Assembly (NCBI RefSeq): GCF_900100955.1 | Contig: NZ_FNCC01000005.1 | Span: 310,001 to 374,000 of the forward strand | Source: Lentzea fradiae | GTDB taxonomy: Bacteria > Actinomycetota > Actinomycetes > Mycobacteriales > Pseudonocardiaceae | Length of the DNA: 64,000 bases | Direction: 5' to 3' | Part shown: positions 32,301 through 41,828 of the stretch, piece after piece | Layout of the letters: each line of letters starts with the position of its first letter | How positions within the stretch are numbered: the stretch's first letter is position 1 | The notes under the pieces: model-generated | The model's database searches: none | What the model was told of the DNA's origin: nothing | Seen by the model: only the letters and a program-made list of their open reading frames with translations | Program-made: the position numbers and the translations under genes

Positions 32301-34685
32301 TCAGCTGTCCTCCAGGTTCCCATTCCTCTCTCCGCCACGAACGGGTGACCGGGGCTTCGCGACGAGCTCCGCGAACGCCTCGCGGTAGGCGGCGCACAGG
32401 TGGTAGTCGCTGTGGGTCTCCACCTTGTCCGGTGCGCCGCCGGTCTCGCCCGCGCGGCGGTCGACGGTGTTCTCCGCCCAGCCGTGCACCGGGAAACCGA
32501 GATAGTCGGTGCGCCGCCACAGGTTGATCCAGTGCCCCTCCAGCAGCGCGCTGAGCCCGGAACCCCCGGCAGGACCGGGAGCACGCCGCCACGGGTCGCA
32601 CGAGAACATCGCGCCCGCCCGCACCGGCGGCGTGCCCAGGACGGCGGGACCCAGCAGCTCGGGGAAGATCCGGCCGAAGTACGGGCGCAGCTGCACGCCG
32701 TATGTCAGCAACTGGACACGGTCGAGGTATCCGGCGGGCAACGCGTACAGCGCCGCCACGGCCAGCACGGCGCCCAGGCTGTGCGCCGAGAGCACCACGC
32801 GGTTCGACTCCGACTCGTCGAGGAACTCCCTGGTGCGGTCGGCGATCTCGGGTACGGCCCGTTCCGCGTAGCACGGCGGCGCGAACGGGTGGGCGGTGCG
32901 CGGCAGGAAGCACATCAGGTCCCACAGCAGTCCCAGCGGCCTGCGGTTGGTGAGCATCCCGGCGCCGACGAACGACCCGACCACCGCGACCCCGGCGAGG
33001 CCGGTGACCCAGTCGCCCTTGCCCACGACCCAGGTGACGCCCTCCCACCGGGCCCATTCCGGGGAGGCGAACGTCAGGTAGCACGTCAGCGCCACCGCCA
33101 GCACGCCCAGCGTGGACAGCACCCCCACGACGTTCTCGGCCCGGTGCGCGACGGCGACGACGTGCCGTGCCCGCACGACGAGCACCGAGGCGTCGTCGTC
33201 CAGCACCGCGGGCGGCACGACCCGCTTCAGCAGCACCGCTGCCTGCGCGAGGACCAGCAGCACCAGCGGGACCAGCGCGCAGGCGAACGCCGCGCTGAAC
33301 CACGAGTAGAACGCGGGCGCCACGAGCCCCGTCCCGGCCCAGCCCCGGAACGTCAGCACCAGCACGGTCGACGACATCACCGAGGTGAGCAGCGACAGTC
33401 CCAGCAGCACACCGGGTCCCGCGCCGTGCCACGCCTGCCACCGGTCACCGATGCGCGGCCGGGCCCGCCACGCCAGCGCGCCGCCGGACGCGGCGGCGCC
33501 GGCCCACGCGAGCGGAACCCAGTACGTGGCGACCATGAACGCCACGAACAGCAGGAGCAGCACCAACGGTCCCTTGGCGTCGTTGCGCCGCCACGACCAC
33601 GCCGCGAGCACCGAGCCGAGCAGCGCCGTCGTCACCACCGCGGGACCCCATGACGCCAGCCACAGCGGTCCGGTGAAGACGGGCGCGAAGCCGTAGAGCC
33701 CGAAGCCGTGCGCCACCAGGACGACCACCGCGGACACCATCAGCAGCCACGACCACAGCCCGCCCTTCTCGTGGGACGGCACGTCCGGGCAGTCCGCCGC
33801 GGTCACCACGACCCTGCCCACCACGACCGCCAGCACCCCGGCGGCCAGCACGGTGAGGGCCAGGAAGAAGCCGTGCCGCCACAGCTGTGCGCTCGTCACC
33901 AGCACCACCACGCAGCACCCCGCCGCGATGTGCAGCCGGGTGAGCCGCCGGATGCGCGGGCTGCCCTCCCACATGGACGGCCGGCTGAGCACGACGCCGG
34001 GCCGCGGCTCGGGAACGCGCCGCATCGCCGTCATCTCGTACCGGCTGCGCGCCAGCGAGGTCAGCACCATCAACCCGAGCAGCAGCACCACCGGCACGGC
34101 CGACGCGGCGAGCACCCGGACGTGCTGCGGAGGGCCGCCGAGCAGGTCCATGAACTCCGGCAGCCGCCTGCACGTGGTGCCCGGCAGCGAGCACTGCACC
34201 GCGTAGAGGTCGACGGCCACCTCGCAGACGGCGAGCACGAGCAGCATCGTGAGGCCCAGCCCGAACAACCGGGTGGAGGCCGCACCGCGTCCGTTGTTCC
34301 ACCAGACTCCGCGCCGCGCCGTTCCCGAGTCGTCCGGCAGCTTGCGCGACCAGTAGGCGACGTTCGCGAGCCCGAACGGCAGCAGCAACGCCCATCCGAC
34401 GCGCCCCAGCGCGTTCGCGAGCACCGACGGCACCCCGCTGCCGGGAACACCGGGGCTGCTGCGCGCCATGCCGCCCCACGAGTACGCCTCCCGCCGCACC
34501 TCGGCGGGCACGCGGCCGGGGTGGTCGGGCGGCAGGTCGGCGAGCTTGTCCTGCCGGGGACGCCAGAAGCTGCCGAACCGGTCGCCGCGGAACTGCTCCA
34601 CCGCGTGGTCGGGGAGCGCCAGCATCGCCGTCGGGGGTGTGTTGTTGACGCCGTGGATGCGCAGTTCCAGGACGCGTGGACTCAT
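32301..34685 (-). CDS. Large polytopic membrane protein with alpha/beta-hydrolase-like ends
   Basis: A 794-residue protein. The N-terminus (LELRIHGVNNTPP) resembles the first strand and oxyanion region of an alpha/beta hydrolase. Roughly eleven membrane helices occupy residues 85-590. Then a C-terminal segment carries VVLSAHSLGAVLAV (near 630), a lipase-like nucleophile elbow, and later Asp (TDYLG) and His (ETHSDYHL) candidates for a triad. The hydrolase thus seems split around a membrane insert. No named family; possibly an intramembrane lipase or esterase. Confidence 0.75.
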   Translation of the reverse strand: MSPRVLELRIHGVNNTPPTAMLALPDHAVEQFRGDRFGSFWRPRQDKLADLPPDHPGRVPAEVRREAYSWGGMARSSPGVPGSGVPSVLANALGRVGWALLLPFGLANVAYWSRKLPDDSGTARRGVWWNNGRGAASTRLFGLGLTMLLVLAVCEVAVDLYAVQCSLPGTTCRRLPEFMDLLGGPPQHVRVLAASAVPVVLLLGLMVLTSLARSRYEMTAMRRVPEPRPGVVLSRPSMWEGSPRIRRLTRLHIAAGCCVVVLVTSAQLWRHGFFLALTVLAAGVLAVVVGRVVVTAADCPDVPSHEKGGLWSWLLMVSAVVVLVAHGFGLYGFAPVFTGPLWLASWGPAVVTTALLGSVLAAWSWRRNDAKGPLVLLLLFVAFMVATYWVPLAWAGAAASGGALAWRARPRIGDRWQAWHGAGPGVLLGLSLLTSVMSSTVLVLTFRGWAGTGLVAPAFYSWFSAAFACALVPLVLLVLAQAAVLLKRVVPPAVLDDDASVLVVRARHVVAVAHRAENVVGVLSTLGVLAVALTCYLTFASPEWARWEGVTWVVGKGDWVTGLAGVAVVGSFVGAGMLTNRRPLGLLWDLMCFLPRTAHPFAPPCYAERAVPEIADRTREFLDESESNRVVLSAHSLGAVLAVAALYALPAGYLDRVQLLTYGVQLRPYFGRIFPELLGPAVLGTPPVRAGAMFSCDPWRRAPGPAGGSGLSALLEGHWINLWRRTDYLGFPVHGWAENTVDRRAGETGGAPDKVETHSDYHLCAAYREAFAELVAKPRSPVRGGERNGNLEDS

Positions 34686-34804
34686 CGCCGGCCTCCCTTT
34701 ACTCCGGTTGTCGTCATGGAGGTGCCGCCGGTTAGCGGCCGAACGGGTGAAAAGGGTGTATCCCGGCGCCTGCGGAAGCCTCTACTTGGCAAGGAGGCCC
34801 CACC

Positions 34805-36682
34805 ATGACCACAACAGCTCACCCGAACGTCGCAAACTCCGTCGGACTCGCCGAGTTCCTGGCCACCGCGGGCACGCTCACCCTGGCGCAGCGCAAGCTC
34901 ATCGTCGACCAGGCGCTCGTCCTGCTGGAGCAGAACTACGCGCATCTGCCTCTGAAGGTCGCCATGCACGCGGTGAACCCGGTGCAACGCCTCAGAGTCC
35001 TGAGAGCCAGACTCGAACGGCAGACCGACGCCACGGCCGAGCCCGAGTGGCAGTTCCACCGCGAACTGTCGAGCACCTTCCACTCGGTGCGCGACCTGCA
35101 CACGAACTACCTGCTGCCCGCGCCGTTCGCGGGCAAGATCGCCTTCCTGCCGTTCCAGCTGGAGCGGTGCTTCGCCGCGGACGGCACCGAGCAGTACCTC
35201 GTCACCCGCGTGGTCGAAGGCTTCGACGGCCTGTCCGTCGGCACGGAGGTGACGCACTGGAACGGCACGCCGGTCGCGCGGGCCGTCGCGTTGAACGGCG
35301 CGGTCTTCGCGGGCAGCAACACCGCCGCGAACCTCGCCCGCGGCCTGGAGTCGCTCACGTTGCGCCCCTTGGTGATCCAGCTCCCGCCGGACGAGGACTG
35401 GGTCGTCGTCACCTACCGCGGCGAGGACGGCACGCGCGAGGACGTCCGCGTCGAGTGGCAGGTCACCGAGAACCTGCCGCCGATGACCGACGTCGACTCG
35501 CTGTCCCCGGCCGCGGCGGCGCAGGGCGTCGACCTCGACTCCGACGAGAAGGCGCGCGCCAAGAAGCTGTTGCACGCGCCCAAGGTCGTGCGCGCGGAGG
35601 CCGCGGGCGGCGCCGTCGCGATGGGGACGCAGGACGTCCCGACGACGATGCCCGGCGTGTTCCGCGCGCGTCCGGTCGTGACGCCGTCCGGCACGTTCGG
35701 GCACCTGCGGATCTTCACGTTCAGCGTCGACGACCCGGACGCGTTCCTCGCCGAGTTCGTGCGGCTCGCGGCCCTGCTGCCGCAGAACGGGCTCATCGTC
35801 GACGTGCGCGACAACGGGGGCGGCCACATCTTCGCCTCGGAGTTCCTGCTGCAGACCATGACCCCGCGCCGCGTCGACCCGGAACCCGTGCAGTTCCTCA
35901 GCACCCCGCTGAACCTGCGGATCTGCCGCCGCCACGCGGACGACCCGACCGGGCAGATCGACCTGGGCCCGTGGTTCCCCTCGCTCGACTCGTCGACCGA
36001 GACGGGACAGGCGTTCTCCTGCTCGCACACCATCACGCCGGTCGAGGGCGCGAACGCCGTGGGCCAGACCTACCACGGCCCGGTCGTGCTCGTGACGGAC
36101 GCGCGCTGCTACTCCGCGACCGACATCTTCGCGGCGGGCTGGGCCGACCACGAGCTGGGCCCGATCCTCGGCGTGGACGACAACACCGGCGCGGGCGGCG
36201 CGAACGTGTGGACGCACGGCCTGTTGATGACGCTGCTGAAGATCCCGGCGCCCGGCGACACCGAGTCGCCGTACAAGCCGTTGCCCAACAAGGCGAACAT
36301 GCGCGTGTCGATCCGCCGCACGTTGCGCGTCGGCAAGCTCGCCGGCACGCCCGTCGAGGACCTGGGCGTGCGGCCGACGCACCAGCACAAGCTGACGCGC
36401 GCGGACCTGTTGCAGGGCAACGTGGACCTGCTCGCACGGGCGGGCGAGCTGCTGGCGGAGCAGCCGGTGCGAAGGCTGGGCGTGGCGGTCGACGGCACGA
36501 CCGTCTCACTGGACACCGTGAACCTCGACCGGGTGGACGTCTACGTCGACGGCCGCCCCATGACGTCCCTGGACGTGGCCGACGGCGTGCACACCGTGCC
36601 GCTGACCACGACCGGCGAGGAAGTGCGCGTCGACGGTTTCGCGCAAGGACGACTGGTGGCCGCGCGCAAGGTCACCGGTTGA
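34805..36682 (+). CDS. S41 family (tail-specific-like) peptidase
   Basis: A 625-residue protein with an N-terminal helical region, FHRELSSTFHSVRDLHTNY (typical S41 entry), a PDZ-like portion, VDVRDNGGGHIFASEFLLQ and the nucleophile region VTDARCYSATDIFAAGW (Ser near 436), followed by GVDDNTGAGGANV. No signal peptide is visible, so it is probably cytoplasmic, unlike many CtpA-like peptidases. A strong AAGGAGG precedes the ATG. It ends in a shared terminator with the convergent secreted-protein gene. Confidence 0.9.
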   Translation: MTTTAHPNVANSVGLAEFLATAGTLTLAQRKLIVDQALVLLEQNYAHLPLKVAMHAVNPVQRLRVLRARLERQTDATAEPEWQFHRELSSTFHSVRDLHTNYLLPAPFAGKIAFLPFQLERCFAADGTEQYLVTRVVEGFDGLSVGTEVTHWNGTPVARAVALNGAVFAGSNTAANLARGLESLTLRPLVIQLPPDEDWVVVTYRGEDGTREDVRVEWQVTENLPPMTDVDSLSPAAAAQGVDLDSDEKARAKKLLHAPKVVRAEAAGGAVAMGTQDVPTTMPGVFRARPVVTPSGTFGHLRIFTFSVDDPDAFLAEFVRLAALLPQNGLIVDVRDNGGGHIFASEFLLQTMTPRRVDPEPVQFLSTPLNLRICRRHADDPTGQIDLGPWFPSLDSSTETGQAFSCSHTITPVEGANAVGQTYHGPVVLVTDARCYSATDIFAAGWADHELGPILGVDDNTGAGGANVWTHGLLMTLLKIPAPGDTESPYKPLPNKANMRVSIRRTLRVGKLAGTPVEDLGVRPTHQHKLTRADLLQGNVDLLARAGELLAEQPVRRLGVAVDGTTVSLDTVNLDRVDVYVDGRPMTSLDVADGVHTVPLTTTGEEVRVDGFAQGRLVAARKVTG

Positions 36683-36685
36683 GGG

Positions 36686-36728
36686 GAGCGGGCGCTTCCG
36701 GTGGCACCACGACCGGAAGCGCCCGCTC
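36686..36728. terminator. Bidirectional terminator hairpin
   Basis: A perfect 17-base stem, 36686-36702 with 36712-36728, around a nine-base loop. The inner stem GGGCGCTTCCGG is the same as in the hairpin at 37354-37384. It lies between the S41 gene and the convergent secreted-protein gene. Confidence 0.9.
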
Positions 36729-36744
36729 GCCTGCTACCGGTTCG

Positions 36745-37284
36745 CTACCCGGTGAAGGTGTACGCGCGGTCGGTGGCGACCGCGGTGAGCTCCGTGCCGA
36801 GGCCGAGCCGCCACGCCTGTGCCGTGACGACCTCGCCGTTCGGACGGAAGCTCGTCACCAGCTGCGTCCTGGACTCCTCGTCCTCCGCGACCACGACGAC
36901 GCCGCCGAGCAGGTCGTCCTCGACCGAGACGCACTTCGTCCGTTCGCAGACCTGCGCGGGGGAGTCGGTGCGGAAGCCGGGGGCGAAGATCTCCAGGTAC
37001 ACGGAGGTGTACCGGTCGCCCTGGTACGTGAACCTGATCTGGTTGCCCACGAACTGCATCCCGTCGAACAGGCCCGCCGCCAGACCGCCCCACGCTCCCG
37101 GCGTGACGCGCTCGGCGCCGGGGAAGATCAGCGGGAACGTCGTGCTTTCGTGCGCTGACAACGCTTCCGTCATCACCTGGAGCTCTTCTTTGGTCTTGTG
37201 GATCGGTGTCACGTCCGCGACGGCCGTGCCCGCCAGTCCTGCGAGCGCGAGTCCTGCGAGAGCCATCGCGATCACTGTGCGCAT
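36745..37284 (-). CDS. Secreted protein, paralogue A
   Basis: A 179-residue secreted protein with a Sec signal peptide (LAGLALAGLAGTAVA) and mature domain beginning VTPIHKTKEEL. It shares with its neighbour VTPxxHKTKxEL, GxFDGMQxxGN, Cys pair (VCERTKC), SFRPNGEVVxAQAWR and the C-terminal ATDRAYTFTG. No known family; a small beta-rich domain with one disulfide is likely. Tandem duplicate of the 37393-37962 gene. Confidence 0.8.
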   Translation of the reverse strand: MRTVIAMALAGLALAGLAGTAVADVTPIHKTKEELQVMTEALSAHESTTFPLIFPGAERVTPGAWGGLAAGLFDGMQFVGNQIRFTYQGDRYTSVYLEIFAPGFRTDSPAQVCERTKCVSVEDDLLGGVVVVAEDEESRTQLVTSFRPNGEVVTAQAWRLGLGTELTAVATDRAYTFTG

Positions 37285-37353
37285 GTTTCCCCCAAGCGGT
37301 TGTTTGCTTGCTTACGAGGACACAAACGCCCGCAAAGCCGTGGGAGGTTGCAA

Positions 37354-37384
37354 GGGCGCTTCCGGCACTGGACCGGAAGCGCCC
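37354..37384 (-). terminator. Terminator hairpin of paralogue B
   Basis: GGGCGCTTCCGG (37354-37365) pairs perfectly with CCGGAAGCGCCC (37373-37384) around seven bases, just beyond the stop of the second secreted paralogue. It repeats the stem found after paralogue A. Confidence 0.85.
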
Positions 37385-37392
37385 GTCAGCGA

Positions 37393-37962
37393 CTACCTGG
37401 TGAAGGTGTACGCGCGGTCGGAGGCCACGGCCGCCAGCTGCGGGTACACGTCAGCACGCCACGCCTGTGCCCACACGACCTCGCCGTTGGGGCGGAAGTT
37501 GTACGCCGCCGCGATGTTGAACGGCTCGAACTCGGTGAGCACCGTGACACCGCCGCGGTGGTCGGTGAACTCGCCGACGCACTTGTCGCGCTTGCACAGC
37601 TCCTCCGGCGAGTCCACGAACTCACCGGGGGCGTTGACCTGCGTGTAGACCTGCGTGTCCTCGCCCCGGTAGCGGAACGACACCACGTTGCCCATGTACT
37701 GCATGCCGTCGAACACGCCCTCGGACTCGCCACCCCAGTTGCCGGGAGTGACGTCCGCGGCGCCGCGGAAGGTCCGCGGGAACGTCTTCTCCTGGCGTTC
37801 GGAGAACTCGGCGGCCTGCTTTTCCAGCTCCGCCTTGGTCTTGTGGACCGGAGTGACGTCCTGCGGCGGCCACGTGAGGCCAGTGTCCGCCGAGGCCGTG
37901 CCGGCGAGACCCACGAGGGCCAGTCCCGTCAGAGCGGCCGCCATCACCTTGTGCATGCGCAT
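37393..37962 (-). CDS. Secreted protein, paralogue B
   Basis: A 189-residue secreted protein with signal peptide (AALTGLALVGLAGTASA). Its mature part parallels paralogue A: DVTPVHKTKAEL, GVFDGMQYMGN, LCKRDKC, NFRPNGEVVWAQAWR and ASDRAYTFTR. Each copy has its own promoter gap and the same terminator stem, so the duplicated unit was gene plus terminator. The role is unknown; perhaps an extracellular inhibitor or matrix protein. Confidence 0.8.
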   Translation of the reverse strand: MRMHKVMAAALTGLALVGLAGTASADTGLTWPPQDVTPVHKTKAELEKQAAEFSERQEKTFPRTFRGAADVTPGNWGGESEGVFDGMQYMGNVVSFRYRGEDTQVYTQVNAPGEFVDSPEELCKRDKCVGEFTDHRGGVTVLTEFEPFNIAAAYNFRPNGEVVWAQAWRADVYPQLAAVASDRAYTFTR

Positions 37963-38075
37963 TAATCCCCCTAGTGATCGGAAAACGCGTGCACCTGTTC
38001 AGAGGCCGGCGATGATCAAAAGGTTGTCAGCCGTCTTGAGATGGCCGATGTGCGGTGCCGTCCACGGTTCCCGCC

Positions 38076-39020
38076 TCACAGCCAGCCGCGGCGCATCGCC
38101 TGCACCCCTGCCTGGAACCGGGTCTGCGCGCCGCACCTGTCCATCAGCTGCCGCACCCGCCGCTGCACGGTCCGCGGTGCCAGCCCGAGCTGCCGCGCGA
38201 TCGACTCGTCGGTCAGCCCGGCCGCGAGCAGGCCGAGCAGGTTCGGGTCCACACCGGACTCGGCCGCGTAGATCCCGCCGGGGCTGAACGGGATCCCCTT
38301 GTCCCAGTACAGCTCGAACGTCGAGCGCAGCACGTCCAGCAACGGCGACGGGCGGACCAGCAGCACCTTGTCGATCACGTCGCCGTTGACGACCGGCAGC
38401 ACGGCGGCGTGCGTGTCGACGACGGCCAGCTTGAACGGCAGCGTCGGCGTGACGCGCGCCCGTTCGCCGGCCGCGACCAGCTCGATGATCTCGGTGACGC
38501 GGCCGGGCAGGTCCACGGCGGACCGGTCGTAGACGACGCGCCACCGCACGTCGCGCTGCCGCGTCGAGTCCTCCAGCACGGCGTGCTCCTCCTGCGGCGA
38601 GAGGTAGGGCGGCTGGTCGAGCACGCGGACCTCCTCCCGCGCACCGCGCAGCAGCGTCCGCCACAGGTCGAGCACGGCGTCCCGGCCGGACACCACCTCG
38701 ACGAACGCGTTGTCCGCCAGCTCCTCGTCGCGGTTGCGCAGGTACAGCTCCATCAACGGGCCGACGTCCGCCCGCGCCCGGCGGTGCTCCTCCTCGCGTG
38801 CCGCGATCACCGCCTCGACCGCGAGGTCGGGGGCGACGGCCTGCCACACGTCGCCGGGCAGGTGCCGGACCACGCCGAGCTCCCGCAGCCGTTGCAGCTG
38901 GGCGCCGGAGACGCCGATCTCGTCGGTGGTGCGGCTGCCGCCGGTGACGAGGAGCTCGTAGACCGCCGTCAGCTCCGGCGAGACGCCCAGATGTCCGAAC
39001 ACGGCGCCATTCTGCTCCAT
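38076..39020 (-). CDS. TrmB-like / LuxR-HTH transcriptional regulator
   Basis: A 314-residue regulator with an N-terminal winged-helix (LGVSPELTAVYELL), a central effector-binding domain similar to TrmB or phospholipase-D-like folds (VRVLDQPPYL, RWRVVYDRSAVD) and a C-terminal LuxR HTH (LLAAGLTDESIARQLGLAPRTVQRRVRQLMDR). I use the ATG at 39020; an in-frame GTG at 39047 adds nine residues. It is divergent from the secreted subtilisin gene and may control it. Confidence 0.85.
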   Translation of the reverse strand: MEQNGAVFGHLGVSPELTAVYELLVTGGSRTTDEIGVSGAQLQRLRELGVVRHLPGDVWQAVAPDLAVEAVIAAREEEHRRARADVGPLMELYLRNRDEELADNAFVEVVSGRDAVLDLWRTLLRGAREEVRVLDQPPYLSPQEEHAVLEDSTRQRDVRWRVVYDRSAVDLPGRVTEIIELVAAGERARVTPTLPFKLAVVDTHAAVLPVVNGDVIDKVLLVRPSPLLDVLRSTFELYWDKGIPFSPGGIYAAESGVDPNLLGLLAAGLTDESIARQLGLAPRTVQRRVRQLMDRCGAQTRFQAGVQAMRRGWL

Positions 39021-39185
39021 TCGGGGCAACCGGGGTGTCGTGAACACGCCACTGTCGCCAATCGGTCTCCGCGAGACCTGTCTTCGCGGGTGTGGCCCGA
39101 CTTACGGTCCTCGTCACCTCCGCAGCCGGTTCAGAACCCTGACGCCCTCAACGGCACGCGGAGGCCCTGCGTGGAAGGACCTCAC

Positions 39186-40988
39186 GTGACCGGATTGCGA
39201 CGCACGAGCCTGTGCGCCGCGGCGGTGTCCGCCGCCGTGCTCAGCATCGTCACCCCCGCCGGGGCGGCTCCCGCCCAGCCCCAGGCCCAGCCCGACTCGA
39301 CTCAGCCCGGCCCGGCCCAGGCGGCCCGCCCGTTCGAACGGCTGATCGTCGGCTACAAGCCCGGCACCGCCGAAGCGATGTCCGACTCCGCTGCCTCGGA
39401 CGACGTGCGCAGCAAGGGCAAGTCCCTGCACCGCCGCATGTCCGGCGGCGCCGTCGTCGTGAACCTCGGCGTGAAGACCGCCAATGCCGACGCGGCGATC
39501 CAGGCGTTCAAGAACGACCCCGATGTCGCCTACGTCGAGCCGGACCTGCTCATGCAGCCGTTCGCCGACCCGAACGACACCGAGTACTCCCGCCAGTGGG
39601 ACCTGTTCGAGGCCACCGCGGGCATGAACGTGCCCGGCGCGTGGAACAGCAGCACCGGCGCGGGCGTGACCGTCGCCGTGATCGACACCGGCTACGTCGC
39701 CCACAGCGACCTGGCCTCCAAGGTCGTGGCGGGCTACGACTTCGTGTCCGACTCGGCCCGTGCCCGCGACAACAACGGCCGTGACGCCAACCCTGCCGAC
39801 GAAGGCGACTGGGTGGCGCGCGGTGAGTGCGGCGTCGACGCCCAGGGCAACCCGGTGCCCGCCTCCGACCAGTCGTCGTCGTGGCACGGCACGCACGTGG
39901 CCGGCACGATCGCCGCCGCCACCAACAACGGCAAGGGCATCGCGGGCATCGCCTACGACGCCAAGATCCAGCCGTTGCGCGTGCTGGCGAAGTGCGGTGG
40001 CGCCACCTCCGACATCGCCGACGCGATCACCTGGGCCTCTGGCGGCACGGTCAGCGGCGTCCCCGCCAACGCCACGCCCGCCAAGGTCATCAACATGTCG
40101 CTGGGCGGCCAGTCGTCCTGCTCGACGACCTACCAGAACGCCATCAACGGCGCGGTCAACCGCGGCACCACGGTCGTCGTCGCGGCCGGCAACTCGAACC
40201 TGAACGTCGCGAACTTCACCCCGGCCAACTGCAACGGCGTCATCACCGTCGCGGCGTCGTCCCGTGAGGGCAACAAGGCGTTCTACTCGAACTACGGCAC
40301 CCGCATCGACATCGCGGCACCCGGCGGCGAGACCCGCCGCGGCACCGACACCCCCGGCACGATCACCACGCCGCAGAACGGCATCTGGTCGACGCTGAAC
40401 GCGGGCGCCACCACCCCCGGAGCGGAGAACTACCAGCCGTACCAGGGCACGTCGATGGCGGCACCGCACATCGCGGGCCTCGCGGCGCTGCTGATCGCGA
40501 AGAAGCCCTCCCTGACCCCGGCCCAGGTGAAGGACCTGATCAAGATCAACGCCCGCGCGCTGCCCGGCACCTGCTCCGGCGGCTGCGGCGCGGGTCTCGC
40601 CGACGCGGCGAAGACCGTCGCGGCAGTGGACTCGGCGCCGTCGACCGGCTTGGAGAACACGACGGACGTGGCGATCCCGGACCGCGGCGCCGCCGTCACG
40701 TCCTCGATCACCTCGACCTTGTCCGGCAACGCCTCCTCGGCGACCAAGGTGGGTGTGAACATCGTCCACACCTACCGCGGCGACCTGGTGATCGACCTGG
40801 TCGCGCCGGACGGCACCGCCTACCGGCTGAAGAACTCGTCCTCTTCGGACAGTGCGGACAACGTGGTGGCGACCTACACGGTCAACGCCTCGTCCGAGGT
40901 CGCGGCGGGCACGTGGAAGCTGCGGGTCCAGGACGTCTACTCCGGTGACACCGGGTACGTCGACTCCTGGAACCTGACCCTGCGATAG
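39186..40988 (+). CDS. Secreted subtilisin-like serine protease (S8) with P domain
   Basis: A 600-residue preproprotein: signal peptide ending at APA, an I9-type propeptide (RLIVGYKPGTAEA...YVEPD, residues about 50-125), the S8 domain with Asp (VAVIDTGY, near 166), His (HGTHVAG, near 235) and Ser (GTSMAAPH, near 423), and a C-terminal proprotein-convertase P domain (about 495-600). The GTG start at 39186 follows AAGGA. It is an extracellular protease, divergent from a LuxR/TrmB-type regulator. Confidence 0.95.
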   Translation: MTGLRRTSLCAAAVSAAVLSIVTPAGAAPAQPQAQPDSTQPGPAQAARPFERLIVGYKPGTAEAMSDSAASDDVRSKGKSLHRRMSGGAVVVNLGVKTANADAAIQAFKNDPDVAYVEPDLLMQPFADPNDTEYSRQWDLFEATAGMNVPGAWNSSTGAGVTVAVIDTGYVAHSDLASKVVAGYDFVSDSARARDNNGRDANPADEGDWVARGECGVDAQGNPVPASDQSSSWHGTHVAGTIAAATNNGKGIAGIAYDAKIQPLRVLAKCGGATSDIADAITWASGGTVSGVPANATPAKVINMSLGGQSSCSTTYQNAINGAVNRGTTVVVAAGNSNLNVANFTPANCNGVITVAASSREGNKAFYSNYGTRIDIAAPGGETRRGTDTPGTITTPQNGIWSTLNAGATTPGAENYQPYQGTSMAAPHIAGLAALLIAKKPSLTPAQVKDLIKINARALPGTCSGGCGAGLADAAKTVAAVDSAPSTGLENTTDVAIPDRGAAVTSSITSTLSGNASSATKVGVNIVHTYRGDLVIDLVAPDGTAYRLKNSSSSDSADNVVATYTVNASSEVAAGTWKLRVQDVYSGDTGYVDSWNLTLR

Positions 40989-41005
40989 CTCCGCGGGTTC
41001 GCCGT

Positions 41006-41044
41006 GGGCGGCGCCTCCTCCCCAGTCCAGTGGAGGCGCCGCCC
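41006..41044. terminator. Terminator hairpin after the protease gene
   Basis: GGGCGGCGCCTCC (41006-41018) pairs perfectly with GGAGGCGCCGCCC (41032-41044) around 13 bases, between the protease stop and the PIG-L start. Confidence 0.8.
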
Positions 41045-41073
41045 GTTCACGTTCCGCGGGTACCGTCGCGATC

Positions 41074-41820
41074 ATGGCGACTTTGGTGACGTTCCACGCG
41101 CATCCGGACGACGAGTGCATCCTGACCGGTGGCGTGATGCGCAAGGCGTTCGAAGAGGGACACCGGGTCGTGCTCGTCGTCGCGACCCGCGGCGAGGCGG
41201 GCCTCGTCCCGGACTTCCTGGAGCCCGGCGAGGACCTGCCGCGACGCCGGGTCGCCGAGACGCACGCGTCAGCCGAGCTGCTCGGCGCGGCCCGCGTGGA
41301 GTTCCTGGGCTACCGCGACTCCGGGATGATGGGCGACGACCTCAACGACGCGCCCGGTTCGTTCTGGACGGCCGACGCCGAGGAGGCGGCACGCCGGCTC
41401 GCGGCGATCCTCACCGAGGAGAACGCCGACGTGCTCACGATCTACGACAGCTTCGGCGGCTACGGCCACCCCGACCACATCCAGGTGCACCGCGTCGGCA
41501 GGCGGGCGGCGGAGATCGCCGGGACCTCGAAGGTCTACCAGGCGATGGCGCGCAGGTCGGAGATCATCGAGGCGCACCGGCGTGCGGGGATGGAAGTGCC
41601 GGACGTCTTCGACGACGGCGTGCCGGAGTCCGAGATCAACGTCGGTGTCGACGTCCGGAAGTACCTGGACGTGAAGCGCAAGGCGATGCGCGCCCACGCC
41701 TCGCAGATCACCGAGGACTCGTTCTTCCTGTCGCTCGACGAGGAGACGTTCGCGCTCGCGTTCGGCACGGAGTGGTTCATCGGGGACGGCGAAGGCCCGT
41801 CCGACGCCTTGGCTCTCTAG
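41074..41820 (+). CDS. PIG-L family deacetylase (MshB/Mca-like)
   Basis: A 248-residue zinc amidohydrolase of the PIG-L family, with HAHPDDE at residues 8-14 and the second His motif GGYGHPDHIQVHRVGRRA. It resembles MshB and Mca of mycothiol metabolism and LmbE-like deacetylases. Mca normally has a longer lid region, so the exact substrate is uncertain. Monocistronic between two terminators. Confidence 0.88.
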   Translation: MATLVTFHAHPDDECILTGGVMRKAFEEGHRVVLVVATRGEAGLVPDFLEPGEDLPRRRVAETHASAELLGAARVEFLGYRDSGMMGDDLNDAPGSFWTADAEEAARRLAAILTEENADVLTIYDSFGGYGHPDHIQVHRVGRRAAEIAGTSKVYQAMARRSEIIEAHRRAGMEVPDVFDDGVPESEINVGVDVRKYLDVKRKAMRAHASQITEDSFFLSLDEETFALAFGTEWFIGDGEGPSDALAL

Positions 41821-41828
41821 CAAGCAGA

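Noticed and set aside
38055-39185. N-terminal extension of the subtilisin frame
   Set aside because: Composition is shadow-like and antisense to the LuxR/TrmB regulator; the signal peptide starts at GTG 39186.
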